A program made the position numbers and the translations under genes. From contig CAJTTU010000011.1 of assembly GCA_910579325.1 (NCBI GenBank), positions 14,994-59,808 of the forward strand: 44,815 nucleotides of DNA, read 5' to 3'. The DNA is from an uncultured Lachnospiraceae bacterium (GTDB taxonomy: Bacteria > Bacillota > Clostridia > Lachnospirales > Lachnospiraceae). Shown here piece after piece: positions 16,906 to 23,609 of this stretch. The number at the start of each line of letters is the position of its first letter. Positions within the stretch are counted from its first letter, which is position 1. The notes under the pieces were generated by a model. The model ran no database searches, was not told the origin of the DNA, and worked only from the letters and a program-made list of their open reading frames with translations.

Positions 16906-16968
16906 GAATCCGGCAAAACCCGCCGACACAGCGCCGGCAAATAAAGGATGCTGCGTTTCGCCAGATTC
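16906..16968. repeat. Palindromic repeat, GAATCCGGCA family, copy 2
   Basis: GAATCCGGCAAAAC (from 16906) and GTTTCGCCAGATTC (to 16968) pair at every position if two G-U pairs are counted, with a GC-rich insert that itself folds (GCCGGC). The arm is shared with 13482-13532 and, in part, 17080-17109. When transcribed from the PilZ promoter it forms part of the 5' leader. Confidence 0.6.
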
Positions 16969-16987
16969 AAATATAATAATCATCGCT

Positions 16988-16993
16988 ATTATA
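16988..16993 (-). promoter_or_regulatory. -10 element for the PilZ operon
   Basis: On the minus strand TGGTATAAT reads as an extended -10 box (TG-N-TATAAT). The matching -35 region is weak. Transcription would give a leader of about 155 bases containing the palindrome and hairpin listed here. Confidence 0.6.
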
Positions 16994-17079
16994 CCAGATT
17001 TGAGCGGATTTTAACAGAGTAATTTTGGGTCTGAAAGCGTTTTTTGAAAAGGTTTTCCTGAAAGCGTTTCCTTAAATCA

Positions 17080-17109
17080 GAGAATCCGGTCCGCAAAAAC
17101 CGGATTCTC
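17080..17109. repeat. Palindrome GAGAATCCGGT, copy 3 of the family
   Basis: Perfect 11-base arms (GAGAATCCGGT at 17080, ACCGGATTCTC to 17109) around an 8-base loop. It lies 10 bases after the stop of the minus-strand gene at 17120 and could end its transcript, but no T-run follows on either strand. Confidence 0.6.
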
Positions 17110-17119
17110 ATGACAGTGG

Positions 17120-17446
17120 TCAGTTTGCAGGTGGCAGAGTTAGCCAGAGACCCACCGGAAGTTGATTCGGGTCAGAGCCGAGGCGTTCCTGGTCTTCTCT
17201 GCTTTGCCGGCTAAGATCGCTGTCAGTCAGCGGTTCAAAGCATATTTTGGCCGGATTCCAGAGCCAATAATGGGGATCGATCTTCGTATTGTAAAATCCA
17301 TGTACAGGACAGTACTGGTCTATGGAAAGGTCGAGGAATCCGTCTTCATTTACATCCTCAAATCGAACCAGATCGTTGGAGGCGCTGATCAGTGCCTGTT
17401 CTGTTCGCTGAAGCAGTTGGTTTTCGGGCATGGCCCATACTTCCAT
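17120..17446 (-). CDS. Fragment of an FG-GAP / XAC2610-like secreted protein, probably truncated
   Basis: The 108-codon frame encodes FEDVNEDGFLDLSI, a DxNxDG calcium-binding loop of the FG-GAP/XAC2610-like type, and a YWLWNP segment that usually follows it. Full-length relatives are larger and carry a signal peptide; this frame has none. Open reading continues only 7 codons upstream of the ATG at 17446 before a TGA, and those residues (PPEPYT) look like protein sequence, so the 5' part of the gene has probably been lost. A GGAG about 9 bases before the ATG might still allow translation. I regard it as a remnant; a small functional protein is possible. Confidence 0.5.
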   Translation of the reverse strand: MEVWAMPENQLLQRTEQALISASNDLVRFEDVNEDGFLDLSIDQYCPVHGFYNTKIDPHYWLWNPAKICFEPLTDSDLSRQSREDQERLGSDPNQLPVGLWLTLPPAN

Positions 17447-17481
17447 GGTATAAGGCTCCGGCGGTAATCAGAGATTCGTTC

Positions 17482-17510
17482 TTGACAAATGTGTCTATTC
17501 GTAGTAGACT
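17482..17510 (+). promoter_or_regulatory. Promoter of the blaI-like/blaR1-like pair
   Basis: A perfect TTGACA at 17482-17487, 17 bases, then TAGACT at 17505-17510. The first operator overlaps the spacer and -10, so a bound repressor would block RNA polymerase. Confidence 0.8.
17493..17509 (+). promoter_or_regulatory. BlaI-type operator 1
   Basis: Inverted repeat GTCTA-N7-TAGAC overlapping the promoter spacer and -10 box. The same half-site occurs in operator 2, with centres 24 bases apart. Confidence 0.65.
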
Positions 17511-17514
17511 AAAA

Positions 17515-17535
17515 TTGTCTATTACAAATAGACAA
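17515..17535 (+). promoter_or_regulatory. BlaI-type operator 2
   Basis: A perfect inverted repeat with 9-base arms, TTGTCTATT and AATAGACAA, around ACA, just after the expected transcription start. Arm identity and place make autoregulation by the BlaI-like protein very likely. Confidence 0.75.
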
Positions 17536-17590
17536 AAGTGAAAAGATTGGATTAGATAAGTTGAGAAGCAAAAATAAAGGGGGGAGCCAT

Positions 17591-18007
17591 ATGAGAAAAT
17601 TAAAGTTAGAGGGAAGAAAAACAGAAGAAGAAATAAAGGCGGAAAAGGAACCAGAGATGAAGCTTGGTGTTGTGGAATCTCGTTTTGCAGATATTATATG
17701 GAGCCATGAGCCTATTGCTTCCGGGGAGCTGGCGAAGCTGTGTGAGGAGAAGCTGACCTGGAAGCGAACCACTACCTATAATGTTTTGCGCAAACTATGT
17801 GATAAAGGGATTTTTCAGAATCAGAACGGCAGCGTCAGCGCCTTGATTTCCCGTCAGGAGTTTTATGCTGCCCAGGGGGAGGCGATCGTGGAAGAAGCTT
17901 TCGACGGCTCCCTGCCTGCCTTTATCGCCGCATTTACAAAGCGGAAGGCGCTGACAGCAGAAGAGATCGCAGAAATCAGACAGATGATTGATAGCGCCGG
18001 TGAGTAG
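17591..18007 (+). CDS. BlaI/MecI/CopY-family repressor
   Basis: The 138-residue product has the BlaI winged helix: EPIASGELAKLCEEKLTW followed by KRTTTYNVLRKLCDKG (recognition helix and wing) and a C-terminal dimerisation region with QMIDSAGE at the end. A lysine-rich N-terminal extension of about 25 residues precedes the fold and is longer than in BlaI. The ATG at 17591 follows AAGGGGGGAG, better than the upstream in-frame TTG at 17561. The two inverted repeats upstream are its probable operators, and the M56 sensor protease encoded next is expected to cause its cleavage on induction. Confidence 0.9.
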   Translation: MRKLKLEGRKTEEEIKAEKEPEMKLGVVESRFADIIWSHEPIASGELAKLCEEKLTWKRTTTYNVLRKLCDKGIFQNQNGSVSALISRQEFYAAQGEAIVEEAFDGSLPAFIAAFTKRKALTAEEIAEIRQMIDSAGE

Positions 18008-18016
18008 CAGAAGGCC

Positions 18017-18058
18017 CCGGAAGGATTTATGGACGCTTACGGCCGGAAATCCTTCCGG
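18017..18058 (+). other. Perfect 12-base inverted repeat between repressor and sensor genes
   Basis: CCGGAAGGATTT at 18017-18028 and AAATCCTTCCGG at 18047-18058 pair perfectly with an 18-base loop. No T-run follows. It may alter the ratio of repressor to sensor by processing or partial termination. Confidence 0.6.
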
Positions 18059-18103
18059 AACAGAGGTGCTTGTAGCGGAACTAAATATAGAAAGGAAAGA
18101 TGT

Positions 18104-21019
18104 ATGGAGGGTGTATTTCTCAAAATATTAAATATGAGTATCGCCGCAGGCTGGCTGATTCTGGCAGTGGCAGCGCTCAGGTTATTTCTGAAAAGAGCGC
18201 CCAGATGGGTTCATTGTATTCTGTGGCTGATGGTGGCGATTAGGCTGATCTGCCCTGTTTCCCTTGAGAGCGTGTGGAGTTTGATTCCCAGCGGGGAGAC
18301 GATCAGCCCGGAGATCGTTTATTCTCCGACGCCGTCTATCAATAGCGGCGTGCCGGCGATTAACAGTGCGGTGAATCCGATTCTTCAGGAGTCCTTTACG
18401 CCGAACCCGGCTGTCAGTGCGAACCCATTGCAGATATGGACGTTTATTGCTGCCTTGGTGTGGCTTGCGGGGACGGAGATCATGCTTGTCTATGCCTTGG
18501 TCAGCTATTTACGATTGCGCAGGAAGGTGCGAGCGGCCGTACCGATCGCTCCCGGCGTTTGGATTTGCGACGAGGTGGAAACGCCGTTTATTCTGGGGAT
18601 TGTCAATCCTAGGATTTATCTGCCTTCTTATATGAAGGAAGGGGAGGAAACGGGGCTGTCTCATGTGCTGGCCCATGAGAAAACCCATCTCAGACGACAT
18701 GATCACTGGTGGAAACCGTTGGGCTTTGTTCTGTTGGCTGTCTACTGGTTCAACCCCGTGATTTGGCTGGCTTATATTCTCTTTTGCCGGGATATCGAGC
18801 TGGCCTGTGATGAAAAGGCGGTGCGGGAATACAGTTTGGAGGAAAAGAAGGATTATTCCAGGGCATTGCTGTCCTGCAGTGTTTCCCGCAGAATGGTTGC
18901 GGTCTGTCCTCTGGCTTTCGGCGAGACGGGGGTGAAGGAGCGGGTGAAAACCGTGCTGAATTATAAAAAACCAGGTTTTTGGGCAATTGTGGCTGCTGTC
19001 GTGGTCTGTGTGGCTGTGGCGGTTTGTTTTCTGACTAATCCGAGGGGGCATCACGACACCCTGCGGTTTCGGGCGGATGCGGGAGCAAAGATGTATGGCG
19101 GCTGGTTTGATGTGAATCTGGACAGAGAGGTGAAAAGCGGAAAGCTTTACGCCGAGCAGTGGCATAATGGGGAATGTACACAGAGCGCATTTATCGGAAT
19201 CAACCAGGATACGAAGGAGCTGTCATTGCTCTGCACCATTGTAGAGGATGAGACGGACGGCGGATGGACGGGGCTCGATATTCAGATCGGCCCGTCGGCA
19301 AACGATAGCGGCGATCTGCTTACCCGTTTTATTCTGCCGGAAGATCCTTCGGATGGGACGTCTGGCCGGGGATTAGGCTTTTCCTTTACTTCTTTTGAGG
19401 AAGGGAAATATATTCATGTCGCTCCCGGCGAAAACCGGATACTGGCGGCCATGACTTTTGATCTGGGAAGGGGCGCGCGAAGCTTTTCCTGCGAGGCGCT
19501 GGAGCAAGACCCCAAACGGCTGGAAAGTGCGGAGTATCTGGTGGTGATTCGAGGGATTTTCAGCGATGAAGAGGTACCGGCGCAAAGAGATGAGCAGGCG
19601 CAGGGGAATACCGCAGGGGAGGATATGATTCTTCCCTCTGACACTGATTCGGTGCAGGATGGCGGATTTGCTCAGGGAGGAAATCCGTTGGAGAATTATG
19701 GAGCATTACCAGAGAATAACGGAACGCTGTCAGAGGAAAACAAGGTGCTATCTGATGGGAAAAGCAGCGTATCGCAGGATGAAAACCGGGCGGAAAGGCT
19801 TCTGACATTGGAGGAAATTATCGACCTGTCAGAAAAAGGGGATGCTCTGACCTGGTCGGATTTTGATGAATTTTCTTATACGGAGACAGGCTCCGGACTT
19901 TATATCCGGGTTTATGAGACGGATTCTCCTTTTACACTTTGGATCGGCGGCGGCAGTCCCGGAGCGGAGCCGATGTATATGTATTTGCAGGCGCCAGTGA
20001 CGGCAGCGGCCAATGAGGAGACGGACCGCATCGATATTCGGGACGAGGATGTGGAAGACTTTATTCGGGCCTATGGCGGTCTGCTGCTGGAATCCGCTGT
20101 CAGGAAAGCGATTTTTGAGGAAAACATGACGGATGATTCATGGGAGTATGTCTGTGCGGAAAGTCATGTGATTCTTGTGACGGAGATGCAGAAGTCGCCG
20201 AAGGGAGGGATGGCGGATACCATCACCGTGTATGCCATGGCGCTGTATCAGGAGTATGAGATCAGCGAGAACGGAATTCAGGAGCATGCCGGAAGCCATA
20301 TGCCTGTGGCGCTAACTTTTGCAAAGGATGGCAAGGGGAGGTTCAGTTTGGCTCCGGATGATATCGGGCGTTTCGGAAGAGATGGGCGGGTCCATCCTCT
20401 CGCACAGGATTCCGACGGGACAGACAGCGCCGGTCTGGCACGATATTCGCTGAAAGAGTATTGGACGCCCGGGGATGGAAGCTACTATGTTTCCAATGTT
20501 CGTAAAAAGTTTCCGGGAACCGTGGTGTCGGATGCGCTGGACACCCAGAAATATATCTTGTCTCAGACACAGGACTGTTACAGGCAGGCCATCGAATATG
20601 CCGGGATAGATCCCGATCCCGTGATCGAGGGGCTGTTTGAGGAGATTATGTCTGCGCCGGACTTTTCCTCTTCTCCCGAAGATTATGAGGAGGCCTATTT
20701 GCTTCAAGCGCGGGAGCGGGAGTTGGCGTATTACGGCGATTACGCGCTGCAGTATATGTTTCATCAGTTCATTGAGGGCAATCAGATCGGACTGAAAGGC
20801 CAGGTTATGGCCGACATTATACGGCAGATGAGCGGCAATGAGATTATGGGAGTGGAAGCGGAGAACGGTCAGCAGTTTTTTGATACGTGGGTTGCGAAAA
20901 TGAGGGAGCTTGACGATGAAAACGGAAGAGAATGGATGGCGGAAAACGCTCCTTTTGCCGCCCGCTGCCTGGAAATTGTGGAGGAAGTAGAACAGGAAAG
21001 AAAAATGGGTAAAGAATAG
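18104..21019 (+). CDS. M56-family (BlaR1-like) sensor metalloprotease with very large extracellular region
   Basis: The 971-residue product begins with about three membrane helices (residues 4-28, 33-50, 105-130), then the zinc-protease motif HEKTH at 191-195 with the downstream DIELACDEKAV glutamate, another hydrophobic segment, and a final helix at about 289-308. BlaR1 relatives then have an extracellular penicillin-binding domain of about 250 residues; here about 660 residues follow with no SxxK, SxN or KTG set that I can find. That region includes an acidic Gln/Asn-rich linker (about 505-565), a module near 565-650 (TWSDFDEFSYTETGSGLYI) and a helical C-terminal part. Start at ATG 18104 follows AAAGGAAAG; an in-frame ATG at 18029 lies in a hairpin loop. 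Signal sensed is unknown. Confidence 0.85.
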   Translation: MEGVFLKILNMSIAAGWLILAVAALRLFLKRAPRWVHCILWLMVAIRLICPVSLESVWSLIPSGETISPEIVYSPTPSINSGVPAINSAVNPILQESFTPNPAVSANPLQIWTFIAALVWLAGTEIMLVYALVSYLRLRRKVRAAVPIAPGVWICDEVETPFILGIVNPRIYLPSYMKEGEETGLSHVLAHEKTHLRRHDHWWKPLGFVLLAVYWFNPVIWLAYILFCRDIELACDEKAVREYSLEEKKDYSRALLSCSVSRRMVAVCPLAFGETGVKERVKTVLNYKKPGFWAIVAAVVVCVAVAVCFLTNPRGHHDTLRFRADAGAKMYGGWFDVNLDREVKSGKLYAEQWHNGECTQSAFIGINQDTKELSLLCTIVEDETDGGWTGLDIQIGPSANDSGDLLTRFILPEDPSDGTSGRGLGFSFTSFEEGKYIHVAPGENRILAAMTFDLGRGARSFSCEALEQDPKRLESAEYLVVIRGIFSDEEVPAQRDEQAQGNTAGEDMILPSDTDSVQDGGFAQGGNPLENYGALPENNGTLSEENKVLSDGKSSVSQDENRAERLLTLEEIIDLSEKGDALTWSDFDEFSYTETGSGLYIRVYETDSPFTLWIGGGSPGAEPMYMYLQAPVTAAANEETDRIDIRDEDVEDFIRAYGGLLLESAVRKAIFEENMTDDSWEYVCAESHVILVTEMQKSPKGGMADTITVYAMALYQEYEISENGIQEHAGSHMPVALTFAKDGKGRFSLAPDDIGRFGRDGRVHPLAQDSDGTDSAGLARYSLKEYWTPGDGSYYVSNVRKKFPGTVVSDALDTQKYILSQTQDCYRQAIEYAGIDPDPVIEGLFEEIMSAPDFSSSPEDYEEAYLLQARERELAYYGDYALQYMFHQFIEGNQIGLKGQVMADIIRQMSGNEIMGVEAENGQQFFDTWVAKMRELDDENGREWMAENAPFAARCLEIVEEVEQERKMGKE

Positions 21020-21399
21020 AGAAACATATGCAATAACCCTTTCGACAGGATTGCGCGCCGGCTGCGTGTACCCGCCGGCATATGTCCGCCGGCGGAACCT
21101 GACGAAAGCTTTACTCACGCGAGCAACGAGCCAAGTAGACGTGGCCCGTGCCAGTCTTTCGCTCCAAAGGGCTCGCCTTGTGTTTGCACGGATATTGGGC
21201 GGCTGCCGCAAGGGTTAAATACCTTGCAGCTCTGCTGCGCATCAAGCTTGCTGCTCCGCTCCGTAGCTTACTGCGGGGTATTTGACTGAAAGCACGGGCC
21301 GAAGCCTGTACCGGGGATGTGTTTTACGGGATTTATGACGGCGATAGCGGGCTTAACGTCATACCGTATAAAAAAAATAAAGAAAATTGAAAAATATAG
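21020..21399. other. Non-coding stretch before the tRNA operon
   Basis: No convincing gene is seen on either strand. The stretch holds a short GC palindrome (CCGCCGG...CCGGCGG, 21071-21095) and a long hairpin (21217-21283). The GC-rich part to about 21340 gives way to an AT-rich tract just before the tRNA promoter. Part of it resembles GC-rich intergenic filler often found near stable RNA genes in this family (impression only). Confidence 0.5.
21217..21283. repeat. Long hairpin with AAATACC arms
   Basis: AAATACCTTGCAG (21217-21229) and CTGCGGGGTATTT (21271-21283) pair over 13 positions with two G-U pairs; the 41-base interior contains further GCTGC/GCAGC-type pairing. It may be a dispersed palindromic element. 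Confidence 0.5.
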
Positions 21400-21428
21400 T
21401 TGACATTTTTCTTTCTCTAATATATAAT
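21400..21428 (+). promoter_or_regulatory. Consensus promoter of the tRNA operon
   Basis: TTGACA at 21400-21405, exactly 17 bases, TATAAT at 21423-21428: all 12 consensus positions match, as expected for a stable RNA operon. Confidence 0.92.
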
Positions 21429-21470
21429 GTGTCTTGCGTCACCGAAAAGGCGATGGGAACCTGGTGATAC

Positions 21471-21545
21471 CGGGGTGTGGCTCAGTTTGGCTAGAGCGCC
21501 TGGTTTGGGACCAGGAGGCCGCAGGTTCGAATCCTGTCACCCCGA
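21471..21545 (+). tRNA. tRNA-Pro (TGG)
   Basis: Acceptor arms CGGGGTG/CACCCCG, anticodon stem CCTGG/CCAGG with loop TTTGGGA (anticodon TGG) and a GGTTCGAAT T-arm. The 3' CCA is not encoded. Confidence 0.95.
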
Positions 21546-21567
21546 TGGCGTAAACCAGTACTGATAT

Positions 21568-21638
21568 GCGGGTGTAGTTCAATGGTAGAACACTAGCCTT
21601 CCAAGCTAGATACGTGGGTTCGATTCCCATCACCCGCT
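21568..21638 (+). tRNA. tRNA-Gly (TCC)
   Basis: Acceptor arms GCGGGTG/CACCCGC, anticodon stem CTAGC/GCTAG with loop CTTCCAA (anticodon TCC), T-arm GGGTTCGATTCCC. CCA not encoded. Confidence 0.95.
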
Positions 21639-21662
21639 CTCAGCAGGCGATGCCTGTGGGAT

Positions 21663-21736
21663 GTGCTTGTAGCTCAGTCGGATAGAGCAGTGGCCTTCTA
21701 AGCCACGTGTCCGGGGTTCGAATCCCTGCAGGCACG
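21663..21736 (+). tRNA. tRNA-Arg (TCT)
   Basis: Acceptor arms GTGCTTG/CAGGCAC (one G-T pair), anticodon stem GTGGC/GCCAC with loop CTTCTAA (anticodon TCT), T-arm GGGGTTCGAATCCC. CCA not encoded. Confidence 0.94.
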
Positions 21737-21742
21737 TTTTGT

Positions 21743-21817
21743 GGTGGGTATGGCGCAGTTGGTTAGCGCGCCAGATTGTGGCTCTGGAGGTCCAGGGTTC
21801 GAGTCCCTGTACCCACC
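21743..21817 (+). tRNA. tRNA-His (GTG)
   Basis: Acceptor arms GTGGGTA/TACCCAC with the extra 5' G opposite C that marks histidine tRNAs; anticodon stem CCAGA/TCTGG, loop TTGTGGC (anticodon GTG). CCA not encoded. Confidence 0.95.
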
Positions 21818-21848
21818 CTTTGCCAAAAAACTTGGCTGTGAATGGCGT

Positions 21849-21920
21849 TGGGCTATCGCCAAGCGGTAAGGCACAGGACTTTGACTCCTGCATTCGCTGG
21901 TTCGAATCCAGCTAGCCCAG
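21849..21920 (+). tRNA. tRNA-Gln (TTG)
   Basis: Acceptor arms TGGGCTA/TAGCCCA, anticodon stem CAGGA/TCCTG, loop CTTTGAC (anticodon TTG), T-arm CTGGTTCGAATCCAG. CCA not encoded. Confidence 0.95.
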
Positions 21921-21955
21921 TTTGGGACAGGAAGTCTGTCGATCTTATATGATAT

Positions 21956-22028
21956 GGGATACTAGCTCAGGTGGTAGAGCACTTGACTTTTAATCAAGTT
22001 GTCCGGGGTTCGAGTCCCCGGTGTCTCA
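21956..22028 (+). tRNA. tRNA-Lys (TTT)
   Basis: Acceptor arms GGGATAC/GTGTCTC (with G-T pairs), anticodon stem CTTGA/TCAAG, loop CTTTTAA (anticodon TTT), T-arm CGGGGTTCGAGTCCCCG. CCA not encoded. Confidence 0.95.
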
Positions 22029-22040
22029 TGGGAAAGAAGA

Positions 22041-22082
22041 TGGTCAAAACCTTAGGGAAATCGAGGGTTTTGGCCATTTTTT
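22041..22082 (+). terminator. Terminator of the tRNA operon
   Basis: TGGTCAAAACC pairs with GGTTTTGGCCA (11 bases, one G-U pair), followed by six T. Confidence 0.85.
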
Positions 22083-22176
22083 GTATTTTGCAGACGGCTA
22101 ATCAGTTTTACGGATTTTATATATTTTTCGCTTGACGACATAAAATGGTTATCTGAAGAAAAAACAGAGAAAAAAG

Positions 22177-22416
22177 ATGAGTGCAATCTGTGCGGGAGTG
22201 GACATATTGGAGCGGGCGGGAGTATAAGACGGCAGAAAATCTACCCATTCTGTCGACGCAGACTGTATCCGGGACGGGAATATCGTTACGGCCAGGGCGA
22301 ATGCGTATGTCGATTTTGCCATTGAGGCGGGGAAGGCTCTTGATTTATTTGAGGATGAACGGGATTTGCAGGAGACGGTCGATTTCTGGAAGCTGTTTCA
22401 GAGAACGGAAATGTAA
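22177..22416 (+). pseudogene. Decayed DJ-1/PfpI-family gene, N-terminal part lost, in-frame stop
   Basis: The 80-codon frame reads SAICAGVDILERAGV, then TAA at 22225-22227, then continues in the same frame with DGRKSTHSV and DGNIVTARANAYVDFAIEAG to a natural stop at 22414-22416. These are the nucleophile elbow (AICAG, with its Cys) and the C-terminal DGNIVTARA...DFAIE segments of DJ-1/PfpI class proteins such as deglycase-like enzymes. The region before 22177 shows no matching N-terminal half. So about the last 40% of such a gene remains, interrupted by one nonsense codon. The break lies next to the tRNA operon, a frequent site of rearrangement. The frame ends 30 bases before birA. Confidence 0.75.
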
Positions 22417-22445
22417 GGGAAAAGGAGACTGTGGAGGGATTAGAG

Positions 22446-23432
22446 ATGAAAGAATCAGGAACAAAAGAGAAGCTTCTCGCCTTTTTCGAGGAAAACAAAG
22501 GAGCTTATTTCTCCGGCGAGGAGATTGCGGAGCGGCTTTCCGTTTCCCGGACCGCAGTGTGGAAAGCGGTAAACAGTCTGCGGAGCGAGGGGTATGAAAT
22601 CGATGCGGTTCAAAATAAAGGTTACTGTCTTTCTGCCAGCACGGATATTCTTTCTGCGCAGGGGATTCGGAAATATCTGAAACCGGTCTGTTCGTTTTTG
22701 GAGCTGGAGGTGCTGCCTGTGGCGGAGTCCACAAATGTGCTTTTGAAAGAACGGGCGGGCGCCGGCGCAAAGGAGGGACATGTTATCCTGGCAAATACTC
22801 AGACGGGGGGCAGGGGACGACTGGGCCGCAGCTTTTATTCGCCTGCCGATACCGGTATTTATATGAGCCTTTTGCTCCGTCCTCAGGGATATTGCCCCGA
22901 CCAGGCAGTTCGTCTTACGACGATGGCGGCGGTGGCAGCCTGCGAGGCAATCGAGGAGGTGTCCGGGAAGAACGCGCAGATCAAGTGGGTCAACGATGTC
23001 TATATAGATTATAAGAAGGTCAGCGGGATTCTCACGGAAGCGGCGTTCAGTCTGGAAGATAACGGTCTGGACTATATTGTGGTTGGAATCGGGATCAATG
23101 CCTATCCGCCGAAAGAGGGATTCCCCCCCGAGGTGGAACAGATTGCCAATACCGTTTTCAGGACGCGGCAGAGCGACGGAAAGAATCATCTGGCGGCGGC
23201 GTTTCTGAATCGTTTTATGGGGTATTATGCCGCCAGAGATAACATGGATTACGCAAAAGAATACCGGGCAAGGAGTCTGGTTATCGGAAAAAAAATACGG
23301 GTGATTTCTCCGGCGGGGCAGAGAGAGGGGCTGGCCCTTGATGTGGATGAGGAGTGCCGTCTGCTTGTCCAGTATGGAGACGGCAGCAGAGAAACCCTTT
23401 CTTCCGGCGAAATCAGTATCCGGTTTTCATAA
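22446..23432 (+). CDS. birA: Bifunctional biotin ligase / biotin operon repressor
   Basis: The 328-residue product has an N-terminal winged helix (SGEEIAERLSVSRTAVWKAV, about residues 22-41), the biotin-binding loop GGRGRLGRSF (about 121-130), the catalytic lysine region KWVNDVYID and KVSGIL, then a small SH3-like C-terminal domain. It joins biotin to carrier proteins such as acetyl-CoA carboxylase BCCP and, as a dimer with biotinyl-AMP, represses biotin genes. I chose ATG 22446 because GGAGGG ends 7 bases before it; GTG 22431 is too close to its AGGAG. No biotin synthesis or transport genes are in the window. Confidence 0.94.
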   Translation: MKESGTKEKLLAFFEENKGAYFSGEEIAERLSVSRTAVWKAVNSLRSEGYEIDAVQNKGYCLSASTDILSAQGIRKYLKPVCSFLELEVLPVAESTNVLLKERAGAGAKEGHVILANTQTGGRGRLGRSFYSPADTGIYMSLLLRPQGYCPDQAVRLTTMAAVAACEAIEEVSGKNAQIKWVNDVYIDYKKVSGILTEAAFSLEDNGLDYIVVGIGINAYPPKEGFPPEVEQIANTVFRTRQSDGKNHLAAAFLNRFMGYYAARDNMDYAKEYRARSLVIGKKIRVISPAGQREGLALDVDEECRLLVQYGDGSRETLSSGEISIRFS

Positions 23433-23475
23433 ATCACTGGCGGAGGTTTCTGTCTTTCGCGGCGCAGGCCGGAAC

Positions 23476-23503
23476 TTGACTTTTTTAATTTATATGTTAG
23501 AAT
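23476..23503 (+). promoter_or_regulatory. Promoter of queT
   Basis: TTGACT at 23476-23481, 16 bases, TAGAAT at 23498-23503. It sits about 55 bases upstream of the preQ1-like aptamer, as needed for a riboswitch-controlled transcript. Confidence 0.75.
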
Positions 23504-23557
23504 AATCGTAGGCAAAGGCCTGCCGGGAAAAGGCAGTCTGCCATAGCTGTAGAATTA

Positions 23558-23601
23558 CGTGAGTTCGAAACCATCCTCACGGAAAAAACAAAACTAAGGA
23601 G
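23558..23601 (+). promoter_or_regulatory. Probable preQ1-I riboswitch controlling queT
   Basis: A small hairpin CGTGAG (23558-23563)/CTCACG (23576-23581) with a 12-base C-rich loop ending in ACCATC is followed by the A-rich tail GAAAAAACAAAACTAAGGAG. This is the preQ1-I layout: P1, a loop that pairs with the tail, and the A-rich tail folding into a pseudoknot that overlaps the Shine-Dalgarno AAGGAG. The gene downstream is queT, a known target class. Ligand binding would hide the ribosome site and switch off translation. Confidence 0.75.
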
Positions 23602-23609
23602 TGTGTACA

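Noticed and set aside
16826..16985. A c-di-GMP riboswitch in the PilZ leader
   Set aside because: The leader is structured and the gene context is tempting, but neither the class I (GEMM) nor class II conserved bases are present.
18412..21019. Penicillin-binding domain in the large sensor
   Set aside because: No SxxK, SxN and KTG combination could be found in the extracellular region.
20312..21211. Minus-strand frame covering the end of the sensor gene and the gap after it
   Set aside because: Mostly antisense to the M56 gene; composition is Arg/Ser/Pro-rich without motifs, and no ribosome site is present.
21429..22180. rRNA genes next to the tRNAs
   Set aside because: The tRNA cluster is followed by its own terminator and no rRNA sequence is recognisable nearby.
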